Source of the DNA: DATNPX01 sp036702975
GTDB lineage: Bacteria; Cyanobacteriota; Vampirovibrionia; Obscuribacterales; Obscuribacteraceae
Direction of reading: 5' to 3'
Assembly (NCBI GenBank): GCA_036702975.1
Contig: DATNPX010000059.1
Location: 1-64,000 of the forward strand
DNA: 64,000 nt
The first letter of the stretch is position 1. Each line of letters opens with the position of its first letter. This document shows positions 35,540-44,923 of this stretch, one piece after another. The translations under genes were made by a program, and so were the position numbers. Under the pieces are notes generated by a model. It saw only the letters and a program-made list of their open reading frames with translations, was not told the DNA's origin and did not search any database.

Positions 35540-37690
35540 TCAGAGTTTGTTCATTCTCAGAATTTGCTCCCAGACTTTCGGTTGCTCGGATTCAGGCACG
35601 GTTCTTGTTTGGTGAAAGCGCTTCGTCCAAGTCGGTTTTCGTTCTTCAAGCATCAGATCACGCAGAACCGAAGTGACCTCTAGCGGCGCCAATCCTAATG
35701 CATTTAGGATTCGCACACCTCGAGGATGTTTTGTCATAGCATACAACAGATGTTCTGGTTCTATAAGCACATCGCGCCATCTACGTGCGTACAGCCACGC
35801 CAACTCCAGCAATTGAACAGACTCAGGGTCTGAGCGTGTTGACTGTTGCCGACGAGAGAGTGCCACATCGAATGCCGCTAGCACCTTGCGCCCGCCCGTC
35901 GAGTCAATGTCAAAAAGAGCAAAAAGTTGCAAATTTGGTCCTAGCGTTTCGCAGAGAAGACCAACAAAGATGTCTTCAATCCTCACACCGCAGTGAGGCC
36001 TTCGATTAGCTTCGCGTGCAGCGAACTCGATCACAAGCTCAGTCCTGAAGCTCAACACTTCTAACAGCTCAAACCTAGACATTTTTGGAACATCACCGAG
36101 AGGCGTAGCTGTTGCCCCCCAAAATGAAACCGCAATATCATCATCGAGTCGCCCACGTAAGAGCCTGATTGCCTTATGGTGCAATGCCCAAGGAGCCGAA
36201 CGAGGAATAATCATCTGTTGAAGAGTCGAAATTAGGGCATAAAAGTCAATCCCAGTCGTCTCCGCAAAATCTCTGTTTTTAGCTAGCACATCTAACAAAC
36301 CGATGCCAAAGTGATTGATATCAATTCTATCCATCTCCGCCATTATGGCTTTCTCCAGCGCCTTATCTAAAACATCATAAACATCGTTACCGAACTTTGA
36401 ACTTCTAAATTCCGAGCCTCCCAAACGCTCAAAATTGAGAAGCTTTTTGCTATAGGCCAAGAGAGCGTTGAGGTCACTTTCTTGTCGTTGAGCAAACTCG
36501 ATTTCGGAATGGTGGCATTCGACGCACCAAGAAGGTACCAGATGCAATACCGACACTTTTCCATCACCCTCATAGTCGGCAAAGATTTTCGAATATCGAA
36601 GAACCCTATAAACGCTAGCCGAGAGCGGACAGACGCGACGCACCGAGGAGAGCATGGCTTGCATGTACTTTCTGTATGCTCCGTCTAAGTTGTCAGATTC
36701 AAGAACCTTGAAAACTTGGCCCACAAGAGTGTTGTACTCACGTTCACCGGTCGCCGACAAAAGGACTGAAAGGAGGTGCTCCGGTTCAATAACACCTGTA
36801 GTAAGTCCCATTGCACGTTGAATCAGCTCACTGACAGCATCAGACAGCTCTACGTCCTCGAACTTAGCCCCTCTCATGGAGGAAGCCTGAAGCGTGAACA
36901 AAATGTTCGACTTTCTGAATTCGGTCAAGGAACCAGCTCCGACGGTCTCAAGAACCAGTTGAAACTTCGATTCTTTCAAATCGTTGAAAGCTCTATAGAT
37001 ATGCTCTAGCTCAATTTGTGAAGGAAGCTGGGGGTCTGGATTTCGCCTGACGTAGATACAAGCACCACGAAAAATCGCTTTCGTTCTTGGACTAAAGAGT
37101 GTCGAGAACTTATTGGTTGCCGTTAAAGGCTTAACTAGTGCCTCTGAAGTCACCCCTCTTTTCGAGTTAACCCAGCTCCCCCTAATCCCCACGGTTGTTC
37201 TAGATGTAGACTCACGCTCTTCTCGTCGAATATATGTAACACCGGTAGTAGACACCACCTCATGCGCTCTAGCACGCAATGTGTTCACATCGTAGCCAAG
37301 TTCGGTCATCAAGCCAATCACAGGTTCAAAATTGCATGAGCCATCCCAAAGTGCATAGAACAAGTGTCTCGTGCCTGTAAGGCGACAATGCCGAAGTTTG
37401 GCGCACCGTGAAGCGCTACGGACAAGCGTGATCACATCTTCCGAATATTCTGGTTTCGATCCGCCGGGTGCGCCGCCGGCAGACTTAGACTGCAGCGCAT
37501 TTCGAAATTCCTGATGGCTGTAGCCAAAATGTTCGAACAACTGCCCAACATCTCGATAATTTTGCATTAGCGCAAGAAGAACGTGCTCTAGTTTTACGGA
37601 TTCAGAGTCAAGGTTAGCGGCTTCACGTTGAGCAAGTGTAAGCACCGAAATGGCGCCAGAAGACAGATTTTCATCTTCAAAACGAAACAA
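35540..37690 (-). CDS. Clp_N-repeat array protein B (no ATPase domain)
   Basis: A 716-residue protein with the same plan as its downstream neighbour: about eight Clp_N-like half-repeats. The first (residues 8-70, ISVLTLAQREAANLDSESVK, LEHVLLALM) and last (640-700, LLELAWLYARRWRDVLIEPE, HLLYAMT) are easy to see; the inner ones are diverged. No ATPase motif, signal peptide or membrane helix. TTG start at 37690 with GAGGT six bases upstream. Proteins A and B share repeat number and order, suggesting gene duplication followed by divergence. They may form a scaffold for substrates or for a ClpP/ClpC machine encoded elsewhere (inference). Confidence 0.8.
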   Translation of the reverse strand: MFRFEDENLSSGAISVLTLAQREAANLDSESVKLEHVLLALMQNYRDVGQLFEHFGYSHQEFRNALQSKSAGGAPGGSKPEYSEDVITLVRSASRCAKLRHCRLTGTRHLFYALWDGSCNFEPVIGLMTELGYDVNTLRARAHEVVSTTGVTYIRREERESTSRTTVGIRGSWVNSKRGVTSEALVKPLTATNKFSTLFSPRTKAIFRGACIYVRRNPDPQLPSQIELEHIYRAFNDLKESKFQLVLETVGAGSLTEFRKSNILFTLQASSMRGAKFEDVELSDAVSELIQRAMGLTTGVIEPEHLLSVLLSATGEREYNTLVGQVFKVLESDNLDGAYRKYMQAMLSSVRRVCPLSASVYRVLRYSKIFADYEGDGKVSVLHLVPSWCVECHHSEIEFAQRQESDLNALLAYSKKLLNFERLGGSEFRSSKFGNDVYDVLDKALEKAIMAEMDRIDINHFGIGLLDVLAKNRDFAETTGIDFYALISTLQQMIIPRSAPWALHHKAIRLLRGRLDDDIAVSFWGATATPLGDVPKMSRFELLEVLSFRTELVIEFAAREANRRPHCGVRIEDIFVGLLCETLGPNLQLFALFDIDSTGGRKVLAAFDVALSRRQQSTRSDPESVQLLELAWLYARRWRDVLIEPEHLLYAMTKHPRGVRILNALGLAPLEVTSVLRDLMLEERKPTWTKRFHQTRTVPESEQPKVWEQILRMNKL

Positions 37691-37789
37691 TCGATTACCT
37701 CGGACACTATAACTAGTATCTACAAACTCGCTTGTTTCGCCAAGTTCAAGTCTGTCCAGAAGTAAACCGATGACTGTACGCGTCCGGTT

Positions 37790-38806
37790 TTAAAACAAGC
37801 TGGAAACTTCCTGAGGTTTGTCGGTACCAGGCTTCTTCGTGCTGTCGGTCTCAGACGCCGTCATTGTCGGTGCACCTAACCAGTTATCGATAATATTCGT
37901 AATATTTCCAGCAACCTTCTGGTGCTCGAGCAGCAGGTGTCCACGATCTGCAAAGACATGTACGGAGATCTCTTTCGACCCAAATTTAGGCAATGCCTTC
38001 GGAATAGCCGATGTATGCATAACCTTATCAACCTTACCGGCGAGCATAAGAACCGGCATCTGCGACGGGATGTTCGCCAAGTTCGCCAATCCATCTTTAT
38101 TTGTCTGCCCAGCCTTGAATAGTTCAACGGGACTCAGGCGGCGACAGATTTTAGTGTCCATCAAGCAAGCGTGAGTTAGTTCTTTATCGTTACTCAAATA
38201 GGGAGTAATGTAGGGAGTCAAGTCTAGAGGCTTATTCGGATGCGAAAGTCCCTTAACGAAATCGATAGCCCAACGTGGTCTTGGGTGCATATCGGTTTGA
38301 AAACAAGGTGCACTTACGATTATTCCATCGCAAAGATCCGGATGATTCGAGGCTAGCCACAAGGCGAGGTTAGCGCCGAGGCTTTCACCCATGATGTAGA
38401 TCTTTTCGCCCGGATGTTGCTGACGCAGGCTCGTGCAAACTTTTTGAATGTCTTCTTCTGATTGAGAGAAATGAATTTTAGAATCGCCACCAAATTTCGT
38501 ATTCTCGTTCTTCCAACGGCCAAAACCGCGCATGTCTGCAGCGTAGAATTGGAAGCCTTTCGACGCCAAGCCTGATGCTAAATCATCGTAGGCGGCGGCA
38601 TAGAAAGTTAAACCGTGAACAGCAACTATATAACCGTTGGTTGGGCGACTATCGTCATGCCAGTGCCAAACCGGCAGATTGAGTTCCTTGCCGATATTGC
38701 TGTCTTTCTCGCAAACAGGAGCGGCTTGTGCCGTCAGGAAGGACAGCGACGAACAAACCAAACTTGCCAGAAACGAAAATGCGAGCTTACGGAACTTGCC
38801 GTTCAT
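37790..38806 (-). CDS. Exported alpha/beta hydrolase, lysophospholipase-like (copy 1)
   Basis: A 338-residue serine hydrolase of the monoacylglycerol lipase/lysophospholipase type. ATG at 38806 gives a signal peptide (LAFSFLASLVCSSLSFLTAQA); longer starts at 38842 and 38881 are possible. Seen: VAVHGLTFYAAAYDDLA (oxyanion region), ADMRGFGRW, nucleophile elbow MGESLGANLALW, acid residue in AGKVDKV, catalytic His in DRGHLLLEHQ. Acts on lipids or esters in the periplasm. A paralogue with the same signature blocks is at 53454-54461. Confidence 0.87.
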   Translation of the reverse strand: MNGKFRKLAFSFLASLVCSSLSFLTAQAAPVCEKDSNIGKELNLPVWHWHDDSRPTNGYIVAVHGLTFYAAAYDDLASGLASKGFQFYAADMRGFGRWKNENTKFGGDSKIHFSQSEEDIQKVCTSLRQQHPGEKIYIMGESLGANLALWLASNHPDLCDGIIVSAPCFQTDMHPRPRWAIDFVKGLSHPNKPLDLTPYITPYLSNDKELTHACLMDTKICRRLSPVELFKAGQTNKDGLANLANIPSQMPVLMLAGKVDKVMHTSAIPKALPKFGSKEISVHVFADRGHLLLEHQKVAGNITNIIDNWLGAPTMTASETDSTKKPGTDKPQEVSSLF

Positions 38807-39133
38807 GACTAATTGATCCTCTCTGTGAATCGAGCGAAGCATGACGCCGTTCCCCTCACGTTCTGTGAGAGAGCGGTTCATTTTCTATAAACAGCCGCCA
38901 CTTTTATTCAGGTGCTGCTGATATCTCTATGCCCTATGAGAGAGAAAACTATGCATGGCAGATATTCCGAATGCACGAACCTGTCAAGCGCTTCATGGTT
39001 GAGCCAGCGCCTGGTTTCACACCCTCGATAAAGGGAAGCCGAGGATAAGTCATAGTTTTCAAGTGATTAAAACTTGCCATATACTGTCTTTCTTTGCAGT
39101 GAGCTATCTAATCAAGCAGCGAGCGAAATCTCA
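38807..39133. other. Divergent intergenic region
   Basis: Lies between the minus-strand hydrolase and the plus-strand SGNH gene. It should hold the promoters of both. The left part includes the alternative N-terminal codons of the hydrolase. I saw no gene, clear -35/-10 pair or strong hairpin. Confidence 0.5.
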
Positions 39134-39865
39134 ATGGTGCACAAAATCGCGAACTACATCTGCGTCGGTGACTCTATGAGCATCGATTGCTATCCATACT
39201 ACGAACTGAGCATCACACATCCGGACGTAACGGAGAGAATCGGAGCGGCTAGTTTGTTGTTCAAGAATCAAGACGAGATATGGCCGGAGTTTAAAGGAAA
39301 GGATCTGTCGTCAATTCATCCCGACATCCGATTTTGTAATCTGGCAGAGGACGGTGCCACCACTTTTGATTTTCTTGATGCAGGATATCTCGACCTTGTA
39401 AAAGATACCGTAGCAACACCATCGATAGTGACAGTGACACTTGGTGGCAATGATTTGTTGAGAATTTTGATAGCCAAACTTGATTCGATCGCAGAAGCAT
39501 CAGCCGAAGTTGTAACTCGCTACAACAAAGTCATGGACATGCTAACTGAAGGACTGCCGAGAGCTATTTGCGTTCTCAGCACCATATACGACCCTACTGA
39601 TGGAACGGGAGATCTGCCCGGATTTGGATCAATCAAAGATCAACTTCGCTGGCTCAGTTTTGTAAACGAAGGAATACGAGACTGCGCAAAGAGACACTCG
39701 GCTCTGCTCGTCGACACGCACAATCACTTCCTCGGTCATGGTCTCAGCGCACCACCGTCAGAGCGGTGGTACTGGGCACCAAATATAATCGAGCCCGGCG
39801 CGCGCGGAGCCAATGAATTGCGCCGACTCTGGTACGATATTCTCGTGAGCCAAGACCTCGCGTAG
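39134..39865 (+). CDS. SGNH-hydrolase-like protein
   Basis: A 243-residue protein. The frame opens at a TTG at 39074 but the ATG at 39134 gives the family-like start MVHKIANYICVGDSMSIDCY with the block I G-D-S nucleophile. Block II-like NLAEDGATTFDFL, block III TVTLGGNDLLR, and the C-terminal VDTHNHFLGHG that supplies a His. It has no signal peptide in this form, so it is probably cytoplasmic. Substrate (acyl esters or acetylated sugars) unknown. It is followed after 39 bases by the TPR-caspase gene on the same strand. Confidence 0.75.
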   Translation: MVHKIANYICVGDSMSIDCYPYYELSITHPDVTERIGAASLLFKNQDEIWPEFKGKDLSSIHPDIRFCNLAEDGATTFDFLDAGYLDLVKDTVATPSIVTVTLGGNDLLRILIAKLDSIAEASAEVVTRYNKVMDMLTEGLPRAICVLSTIYDPTDGTGDLPGFGSIKDQLRWLSFVNEGIRDCAKRHSALLVDTHNHFLGHGLSAPPSERWYWAPNIIEPGARGANELRRLWYDILVSQDLA

Positions 39866-39904
39866 CCGGCAGCCAAGTCCCACAGAACCGCACAGACATC
39901 CGCG

Positions 39905-42388
39905 ATGAGAAAAGTTCAGCAACTCCAAAGATCGCTTTCATTGCTCCTTTTCAGCGCATGCTTTTCAATGTCAATTGCGCCAGCACTTCCGCAGCAAACA
40001 TTGTGGGCAAGTCACGAAGAGGCTGGTGCTAAAGCATATGGAGCAGGAAAGTATACCGAAGCAGAGCGCCTCTTTTCAGAAGCACTTTCAGCCGCAAAAA
40101 ACATCGATAATAATGAGAGTCAGCTCGCGCGCACCTATAACGATCTAGGCACTGTCTATAAAGAGCTGGGAAAGTATACACAGGCTGAAGAAGTTTTGAC
40201 GAAGGCGATCTCCTTAATCGAGAAATCCGAAGGCAGTGAGTCACCACTGATGGGATTTGCGCTCAATAATCTGGCAACGGTTTATGGTACACAGGCAAAA
40301 TATACTGAGGCGGAGGACCTTTACAAAAGGGTACTGGAAATTGGTGAGCAGAAAGCCAAGAAATTGAAAAATACGAGTTTGCTCGCTATTCCATTGAATA
40401 ATCTAGCGAACGGTTATATCAATCTGGGCGATTATGCGGAAGCTCAAAAAATGTTGAATCGAGCGATCGCGATCTATGACAATTCAAAGATTCCCAAAGA
40501 TCAAGCTTATGTTGCGACCCGCATAAATTTTGGACTTCTCAATCAGTGTATTGGGAATTACAAGGCATCCGAAGAACAATATCAAACGGCGCTATGCGAT
40601 TGCGAACAGATTCTGGGTAAGAATCATCCACGTTATTCGATCGCTCTCGTTGGACTTGCAAATTGCTATGTGAAAGAAGGTAGATATAAGGAAGCCGAAA
40701 CATACCTGGAACAGGCGAAAAAAATAGTCGAGCGAAATCTTGGAGCCGATCATGCCGAGATGGCTGCGTTACTTGGCTACACAGCCCGCCTATATGAAGC
40801 CGAAGGCCGCTATCAAGATGCTGAACCACTAGCAAAAAATGCTCTTGAACTTGTACAAAAGCGACTAGGTCCAGAACACACGACTGTTGCGAATTGCCTT
40901 TTGACTCTGGGCGAAATCATGCAATCTCAGGGACATTACGATAATGCGTTGGAAAAATTCAATCAAGCCAAAGCGATATATGAAAAAGCGTTAGGTGGTG
41001 AGAATCCCAAAATTGCTCTAGCGTTGAAGGATATTGGTTCTGTCTATTTGGATCAAAACAAATACTCGGAAGCGGAATCGACTCTCAAACAAGCTCTCAC
41101 AAATGCTCACAAACGTTTAGCTCCTGGACACTCAGATATCGCAGATATTCAGCGCATCTTAGGTTCAGCCTATGCTGGCGGCGGCAAATTGACAGAAGCA
41201 GAGGAGTTGTACAAACAGGCAATTCAGACAACCGAAAATTCTCTCGGTCGAGAGCATCCGCAATACGCAGATAGTATTCGTGACTTAGCCCGACTCTATC
41301 AGAAGCAAGGCAAATCGAATGATGCTGAACGGCTACTCAATCAGACGCTTAGCATTGACGAAAAAGAGTTCGGCAAAAACAGCGCAAAAGTGGCGAGCGA
41401 TTTAGATTTGTTAGCAAACTTGAGTGAATCGCAAAATAATTCACCAAAGGCTCAAGAATATTCAATTCGAGCTCAGAAGATAAAGACGTCACTGCCAGGG
41501 TCGGGGAATCTAGCTAGCTTGCTCGATTCTGAGCACGACAATGCGAATAAGCTAAAAGAGGCGACAAGACCAGTCGCCGATAAGTGGGCGTTGGTTGTTG
41601 GTATCAGCAGCTTCGCAGATCCAACGATTAACCTCAAATATGCGGCTAAAGACGCAACGGATTTCAGAAGCTTCCTGGTTGCGAAGGAGAACTTTGCTCC
41701 AGACCACGTTAAGCTGCTAACGGATTCAAATGCAACAAGTCAGAATATCAAAGACCAGCTTGGCGACAAATGGCTTGGGCACTTAGCTAATCCAGACGAT
41801 CTGGTAATTGTCTATCTTTCGACCCACGGAAGCGATCAGGTCGATGTGTCAGATACCAAAGTCAATTTTCTTGTGGCGCACGACACAGACAAAAACAAAT
41901 TGGTATCAACCGGATTGCCGATGAAATTTCTTACGAACATAATCAAAGAACAAGTTCGCTCTAACAGAGTAGTGTTGATTATGGACGTATGCCATAGTGG
42001 TGCAGCAGCGCCTGGAGAAAAAGGGCTGTTTCGTCCGGCAGCGTCGGTGACAAGCAGCGCAGCAAAGGGCGTCGATGCTCAAAAGCTTCCTCTTGGAGAA
42101 GGACAAACTGTTCTTTGTTCTAGTCTCTCAGATCAAGTTTCATGGGAATCGAAAAATTATCCGAACAGCGTTTTCACTAAACAACTTATGCAAGCACTGC
42201 AAGTAAATGGTGACACAACGACTATGACCGAGGCGTACAACGCTTTGAAAGATGGTGTGGAAGCGGAAGTACTACGAGACCGAGGACAGCTGCAAACACC
42301 GATTTTGAATACCAAACTCTGGACTGGTGGCGATGCAGCTTTAGCAGTAAAACCAGTGAAGCCAGTGAGGTCCACAAAAGGTAACTAG
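39905..42388 (+). CDS. TPR protein with C-terminal caspase-like (C14) domain
   Basis: An 827-residue exported or membrane-associated protein. Signal-like N-terminus (SLSLLLFSACFSMSIAPALP). Residues ~40-520 form about eleven kinesin-light-chain-type TPRs (LARTYNDLGTVYKELGKYTQ, LGEIMQSQGHYDNALEKF and similar). Residues ~555-780 are a caspase/metacaspase domain: WALVVGISSFADP, catalytic His641 in YLSTHGS and Cys696 in MDVCHSGA, both present. Family members cleave after basic or acidic residues, often in regulated proteolysis or cell death. The extracytoplasmic location suggested by the signal peptide is unusual for a death protease. Substrate unknown. Confidence 0.88.
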   Translation: MRKVQQLQRSLSLLLFSACFSMSIAPALPQQTLWASHEEAGAKAYGAGKYTEAERLFSEALSAAKNIDNNESQLARTYNDLGTVYKELGKYTQAEEVLTKAISLIEKSEGSESPLMGFALNNLATVYGTQAKYTEAEDLYKRVLEIGEQKAKKLKNTSLLAIPLNNLANGYINLGDYAEAQKMLNRAIAIYDNSKIPKDQAYVATRINFGLLNQCIGNYKASEEQYQTALCDCEQILGKNHPRYSIALVGLANCYVKEGRYKEAETYLEQAKKIVERNLGADHAEMAALLGYTARLYEAEGRYQDAEPLAKNALELVQKRLGPEHTTVANCLLTLGEIMQSQGHYDNALEKFNQAKAIYEKALGGENPKIALALKDIGSVYLDQNKYSEAESTLKQALTNAHKRLAPGHSDIADIQRILGSAYAGGGKLTEAEELYKQAIQTTENSLGREHPQYADSIRDLARLYQKQGKSNDAERLLNQTLSIDEKEFGKNSAKVASDLDLLANLSESQNNSPKAQEYSIRAQKIKTSLPGSGNLASLLDSEHDNANKLKEATRPVADKWALVVGISSFADPTINLKYAAKDATDFRSFLVAKENFAPDHVKLLTDSNATSQNIKDQLGDKWLGHLANPDDLVIVYLSTHGSDQVDVSDTKVNFLVAHDTDKNKLVSTGLPMKFLTNIIKEQVRSNRVVLIMDVCHSGAAAPGEKGLFRPAASVTSSAAKGVDAQKLPLGEGQTVLCSSLSDQVSWESKNYPNSVFTKQLMQALQVNGDTTTMTEAYNALKDGVEAEVLRDRGQLQTPILNTKLWTGGDAALAVKPVKPVRSTKGN

Positions 42389-42606
42389 TCTATTGCGATT
42401 TGCCTTTCGTTTTGGACTTCCTCATCGTTTTTGCTGTCATCTGGCTCTGCCGAGGAAGCGTTTCGCGTCAGCACACATCATTAGTATGTCGAAAAATTTG
42501 AACAATCTCGCTATTGCAAAAATTTGCTAGCATGCAAAACACAGATAAACACAGCTCTTTCAAAAATATTCTGCTGCAAAATAAAGCAAAACAAAAAAGT
42601 TCCATC

Positions 42607-42635
42607 TTGCGTTGTTTATTGACGTAAGCTAGGAT
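42607..42635 (+). promoter_or_regulatory. Probable promoter of the ABC-2 exporter operon
   Basis: TTGCGT, 17-base spacer, TAGGAT. Moderate match to sigma70 consensus with ideal spacing, in an AT-rich stretch. It would leave a ~265-base leader before the ATG at 42906. Confidence 0.45.
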
Positions 42636-42671
42636 AGAAATTCAGCCCCCTCCCATTTCGGAGAAAAACAA

Positions 42672-42713
42672 ATGAGATCACTGCCAATGAGATTGGTGCC
42701 CTACCACCATTAA
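42672..42713 (+). CDS. Possible 13-residue leader peptide
   Basis: ATG with GGAG eight bases upstream, reading MRSLPMRLVPYHH and stop. It sits in the long leader of an ABC exporter gene. Short translated leaders of this kind can control antibiotic-exporter genes by attenuation. Too short for any family evidence; this rests on the ribosome site and position alone. Confidence 0.3.
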   Translation: MRSLPMRLVPYHH

Positions 42714-42905
42714 GTCGCAGTCTTTGTTTGCTCGTGGTTTGATGTTCGTGACGGTCCTAGACTTGAATGAGCGGCGATAACTAACCTGCACAGAGGATGC
42801 GCGTCTGACCCATGTCAGATTGACAGCCATATCCTCCTGCAGCGCCAGTGCGCCGCTTTCTGTCATTTCTGGCTTTCCCCACATAAGCTATTTGGAGCAA
42901 GTGCT

Positions 42906-43631
42906 ATGAATCACAATGTTATGGAAGTGCGCTCATTGCGCAAAGAGTTCGGCAAATCGACTGCCGTACACGACGTTTCTTTTGATGTTCGAAAAGGTGA
43001 AATTCTTGGTTTGCTCGGCGCCAACGGTGCCGGTAAGTCGACCACGTTGTTCATGTTGCTCGGACTCATTACGCCTACCAGTGGCAGTATTCGCGTCTTC
43101 GATCGCGACCTGCAAACTCACAGAACGGAAATTCTTAAACGAATGAATTTCGCCTCAGCCTACCAGTTCCTTCCCTACAACTTGAAAGTATGGGAGAACC
43201 TGCACGTCTTTGGTGAAATTTACCGAGTTCAGAACGACAAACAGAGGGCCGCCGAGTTACTCGAAATGTTCGAGCTAACACACCTGCGCAACAAGATGAC
43301 GGGATCGTTGTCTTCTGGAGAGCAGACAAGGCTAAACCTGTGTAAAGCGCTTCTGACCGATCCGGAATTGTTGTTGCTGGACGAACCTACGGCCAGCCTT
43401 GACCCTGACCTAGCCGACAAAGTTCGAAAGATTTTGTTGGAACAGCAAAAGCAAAATGGAATGACCATCATCAACACGTCCCACAACATGGCCGACGTGC
43501 ACGAGATGTGCGACCGAATTGTCTTTATGCGAAAAGGCAAAGTCATAGCCGAAGGCACAACAGCACAAATACTGGACGAGTTTGCAAGCAACTCTCTCGA
43601 AGAAGTCTTCATCACAATCGCCAGATCATAG
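42906..43631 (+). CDS. ABC-2 exporter ATP-binding protein
   Basis: A 241-residue ABC ATPase of the drug/antibiotic-exporter type (CcmA/NatA-like). Walker A GANGAGKST near residue 40, signature LSSGEQTRL (LSSGE instead of LSGGQ), Walker B LLLDEPTASLD and the H-loop INTSHNM are present. Good ribosome binding site (GGAG, 8 bases). It powers the permease encoded 107 bases downstream. Substrate unknown. Confidence 0.93.
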   Translation: MNHNVMEVRSLRKEFGKSTAVHDVSFDVRKGEILGLLGANGAGKSTTLFMLLGLITPTSGSIRVFDRDLQTHRTEILKRMNFASAYQFLPYNLKVWENLHVFGEIYRVQNDKQRAAELLEMFELTHLRNKMTGSLSSGEQTRLNLCKALLTDPELLLLDEPTASLDPDLADKVRKILLEQQKQNGMTIINTSHNMADVHEMCDRIVFMRKGKVIAEGTTAQILDEFASNSLEEVFITIARS

Positions 43632-43738
43632 AATCTCGGAATAAAAGTTCCTCGCGATATCTCATGCTCTCGGCGTCGGTTGATGGTGTCGGCGGCTTGC
43701 GACTGCCTAACTCACTGATATGAAGGAAAAAAAATAAA

Positions 43739-44530
43739 ATGAATATGCGAGTAATCAAAGGGCTTTTGATTAAGTACATGTTCGTGTGTTCTCGGAACTC
43801 TTTCCGTGCCATGGACGTATTCTTCTGGCCCTTGATGGATCTCTTCGTGTGGGGATTCCTGTCTATCTACATGCTGAAGGTGAGCCACGCCGTTCCGGCG
43901 ATGATCACTTTCTTGATCGGTGCAACCATTCTCTGGAATGTCTTGTACCGAGCACAACACGCGGTAAGCATTATGTTTCTGGAGGACGTTTGGTCACGTA
44001 ACTTGCTGAACATCTTCGTTGCACCAATTAGAACAATCGAATACGTTGGTGCAGCTTACTTTATGGGACTCGTTCAATCGATTCTCGTAATGGTTTTGCT
44101 GGGTGTGATCGCTGCAATGTTCTATCAATTTAGTTTATTGCAGCTGGGTGTTGGCCTCGCGTTCTTGTTTGCAAACCTTATGCTAATGGGATGCTGGCTC
44201 GGTCTTTTAACGACAGGATTTATCCTGCGTTGGGGTCCGCCAGCTGAGGCACTGGCCTGGGCTGTTCCATTCTTGATCCAGCCCATATCCGGAGTCTTCT
44301 ACCCAATCTCCGTGCTCCCACAGTGGATGCAAGTGCTTTCTATGGTGTTCCCATCATCGTACATCTTCGAAGGCATGCGGCAGATACTCAGCACCGGAAC
44401 ATTGTCGTCTCACTATATGTGGTGCCCAGTCGTTCTTAACCTGATCTACATGGCACTCACTGGATGGCTCTTTCAGTATTTCCTGAACGAAGCACGGCGA
44501 CTCGGTTTCTTGGCTAAGTACGCAGCATAA
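43739..44530 (+). CDS. ABC-2 type permease
   Basis: A 263-residue inner-membrane permease with about six hydrophobic segments (for example AMITFLIGATILWNVLY, SILVMVLLGVIAAMFYQF, LGVGLAFLFANLMLMGCWLG) and the ABC-2 C-terminal pattern PISGVFYPISVLPQWMQVLS. AAGGA precedes the ATG by about 13 bases. Forms an exporter with the ATPase at 42906. A terminator-like hairpin follows within 20 bases. Confidence 0.9.
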   Translation: MNMRVIKGLLIKYMFVCSRNSFRAMDVFFWPLMDLFVWGFLSIYMLKVSHAVPAMITFLIGATILWNVLYRAQHAVSIMFLEDVWSRNLLNIFVAPIRTIEYVGAAYFMGLVQSILVMVLLGVIAAMFYQFSLLQLGVGLAFLFANLMLMGCWLGLLTTGFILRWGPPAEALAWAVPFLIQPISGVFYPISVLPQWMQVLSMVFPSSYIFEGMRQILSTGTLSSHYMWCPVVLNLIYMALTGWLFQYFLNEARRLGFLAKYAA

Positions 44531-44549
44531 TGCAAGACCGAACAAATCG

Positions 44550-44579
44550 AAGGCGAGGAGGCGAAAGTCTTCTCGCCTT
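44550..44579 (+). terminator. Hairpin after the first ABC operon
   Basis: Ten-pair stem AAGGCGAGGA / TTCTCGCCTT (one G-T pair) with a 10-base loop, 20 bases after the permease stop. The T-run is short, so it is only a probable terminator. Confidence 0.5.
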
Positions 44580-44649
44580 TCGAGTACGTTCTCGAACCAC
44601 TTGAGGCCCGCCTGATACAAAAACTACAAGTCGGCCAAGAGGTGGTATA

Positions 44650-44862
44650 GTGACAAAAGCTCGGTTTGCGGTACAGGCTACAACTATGAATGAAAAAATA
44701 CAGAGTTATCTTCAGAAGACTTTCAAGATTGTAATTTTTACTGCAATTCTTGGTGCGATCGTGTTGTTTGCGGGTGCAAAGTTTATAGAGAAAATGTTCG
44801 GCGACATTATCAATGAGGCGACAAAGACATCGGCACCTCCGCCGGCTCAACCAGCAAAATGA
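44650..44862 (+). CDS. Small single-pass membrane protein
   Basis: A 70-residue protein from a GTG at 44650 with GAGGTGG at good distance (an ATG at 44686 would give 58 residues). One transmembrane helix (FKIVIFTAILGAIVLFAGAKF) and a Pro/Ala-rich tail. Family unknown. It lies between the ABC operon and the cupin gene on the same strand. Confidence 0.5.
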   Translation: MTKARFAVQATTMNEKIQSYLQKTFKIVIFTAILGAIVLFAGAKFIEKMFGDIINEATKTSAPPPAQPAK

Positions 44863-44923
44863 GCCACAATCTCGCACTTACATATTCATAGTCAATCTTC
44901 CATATTCATATTAGGGACCGAGC

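Larger units (their letters stand above)
42389..42905. other. Intergenic region with promoter and leader peptide of the ABC operon
   Basis: Contains the predicted promoter at 42607-42635 and a 13-codon leader frame at 42672-42713, followed by ~190 bases of potentially structured leader before the ABC ATPase start. A minus-strand 68-codon frame at 42678-42884 has no support. The left part is AT-rich without a gene. Confidence 0.5.

Noticed and set aside
42678..42884. 68-codon minus frame in the ABC leader
   Set aside because: No ribosome site or domain; lies antisense to the leader.
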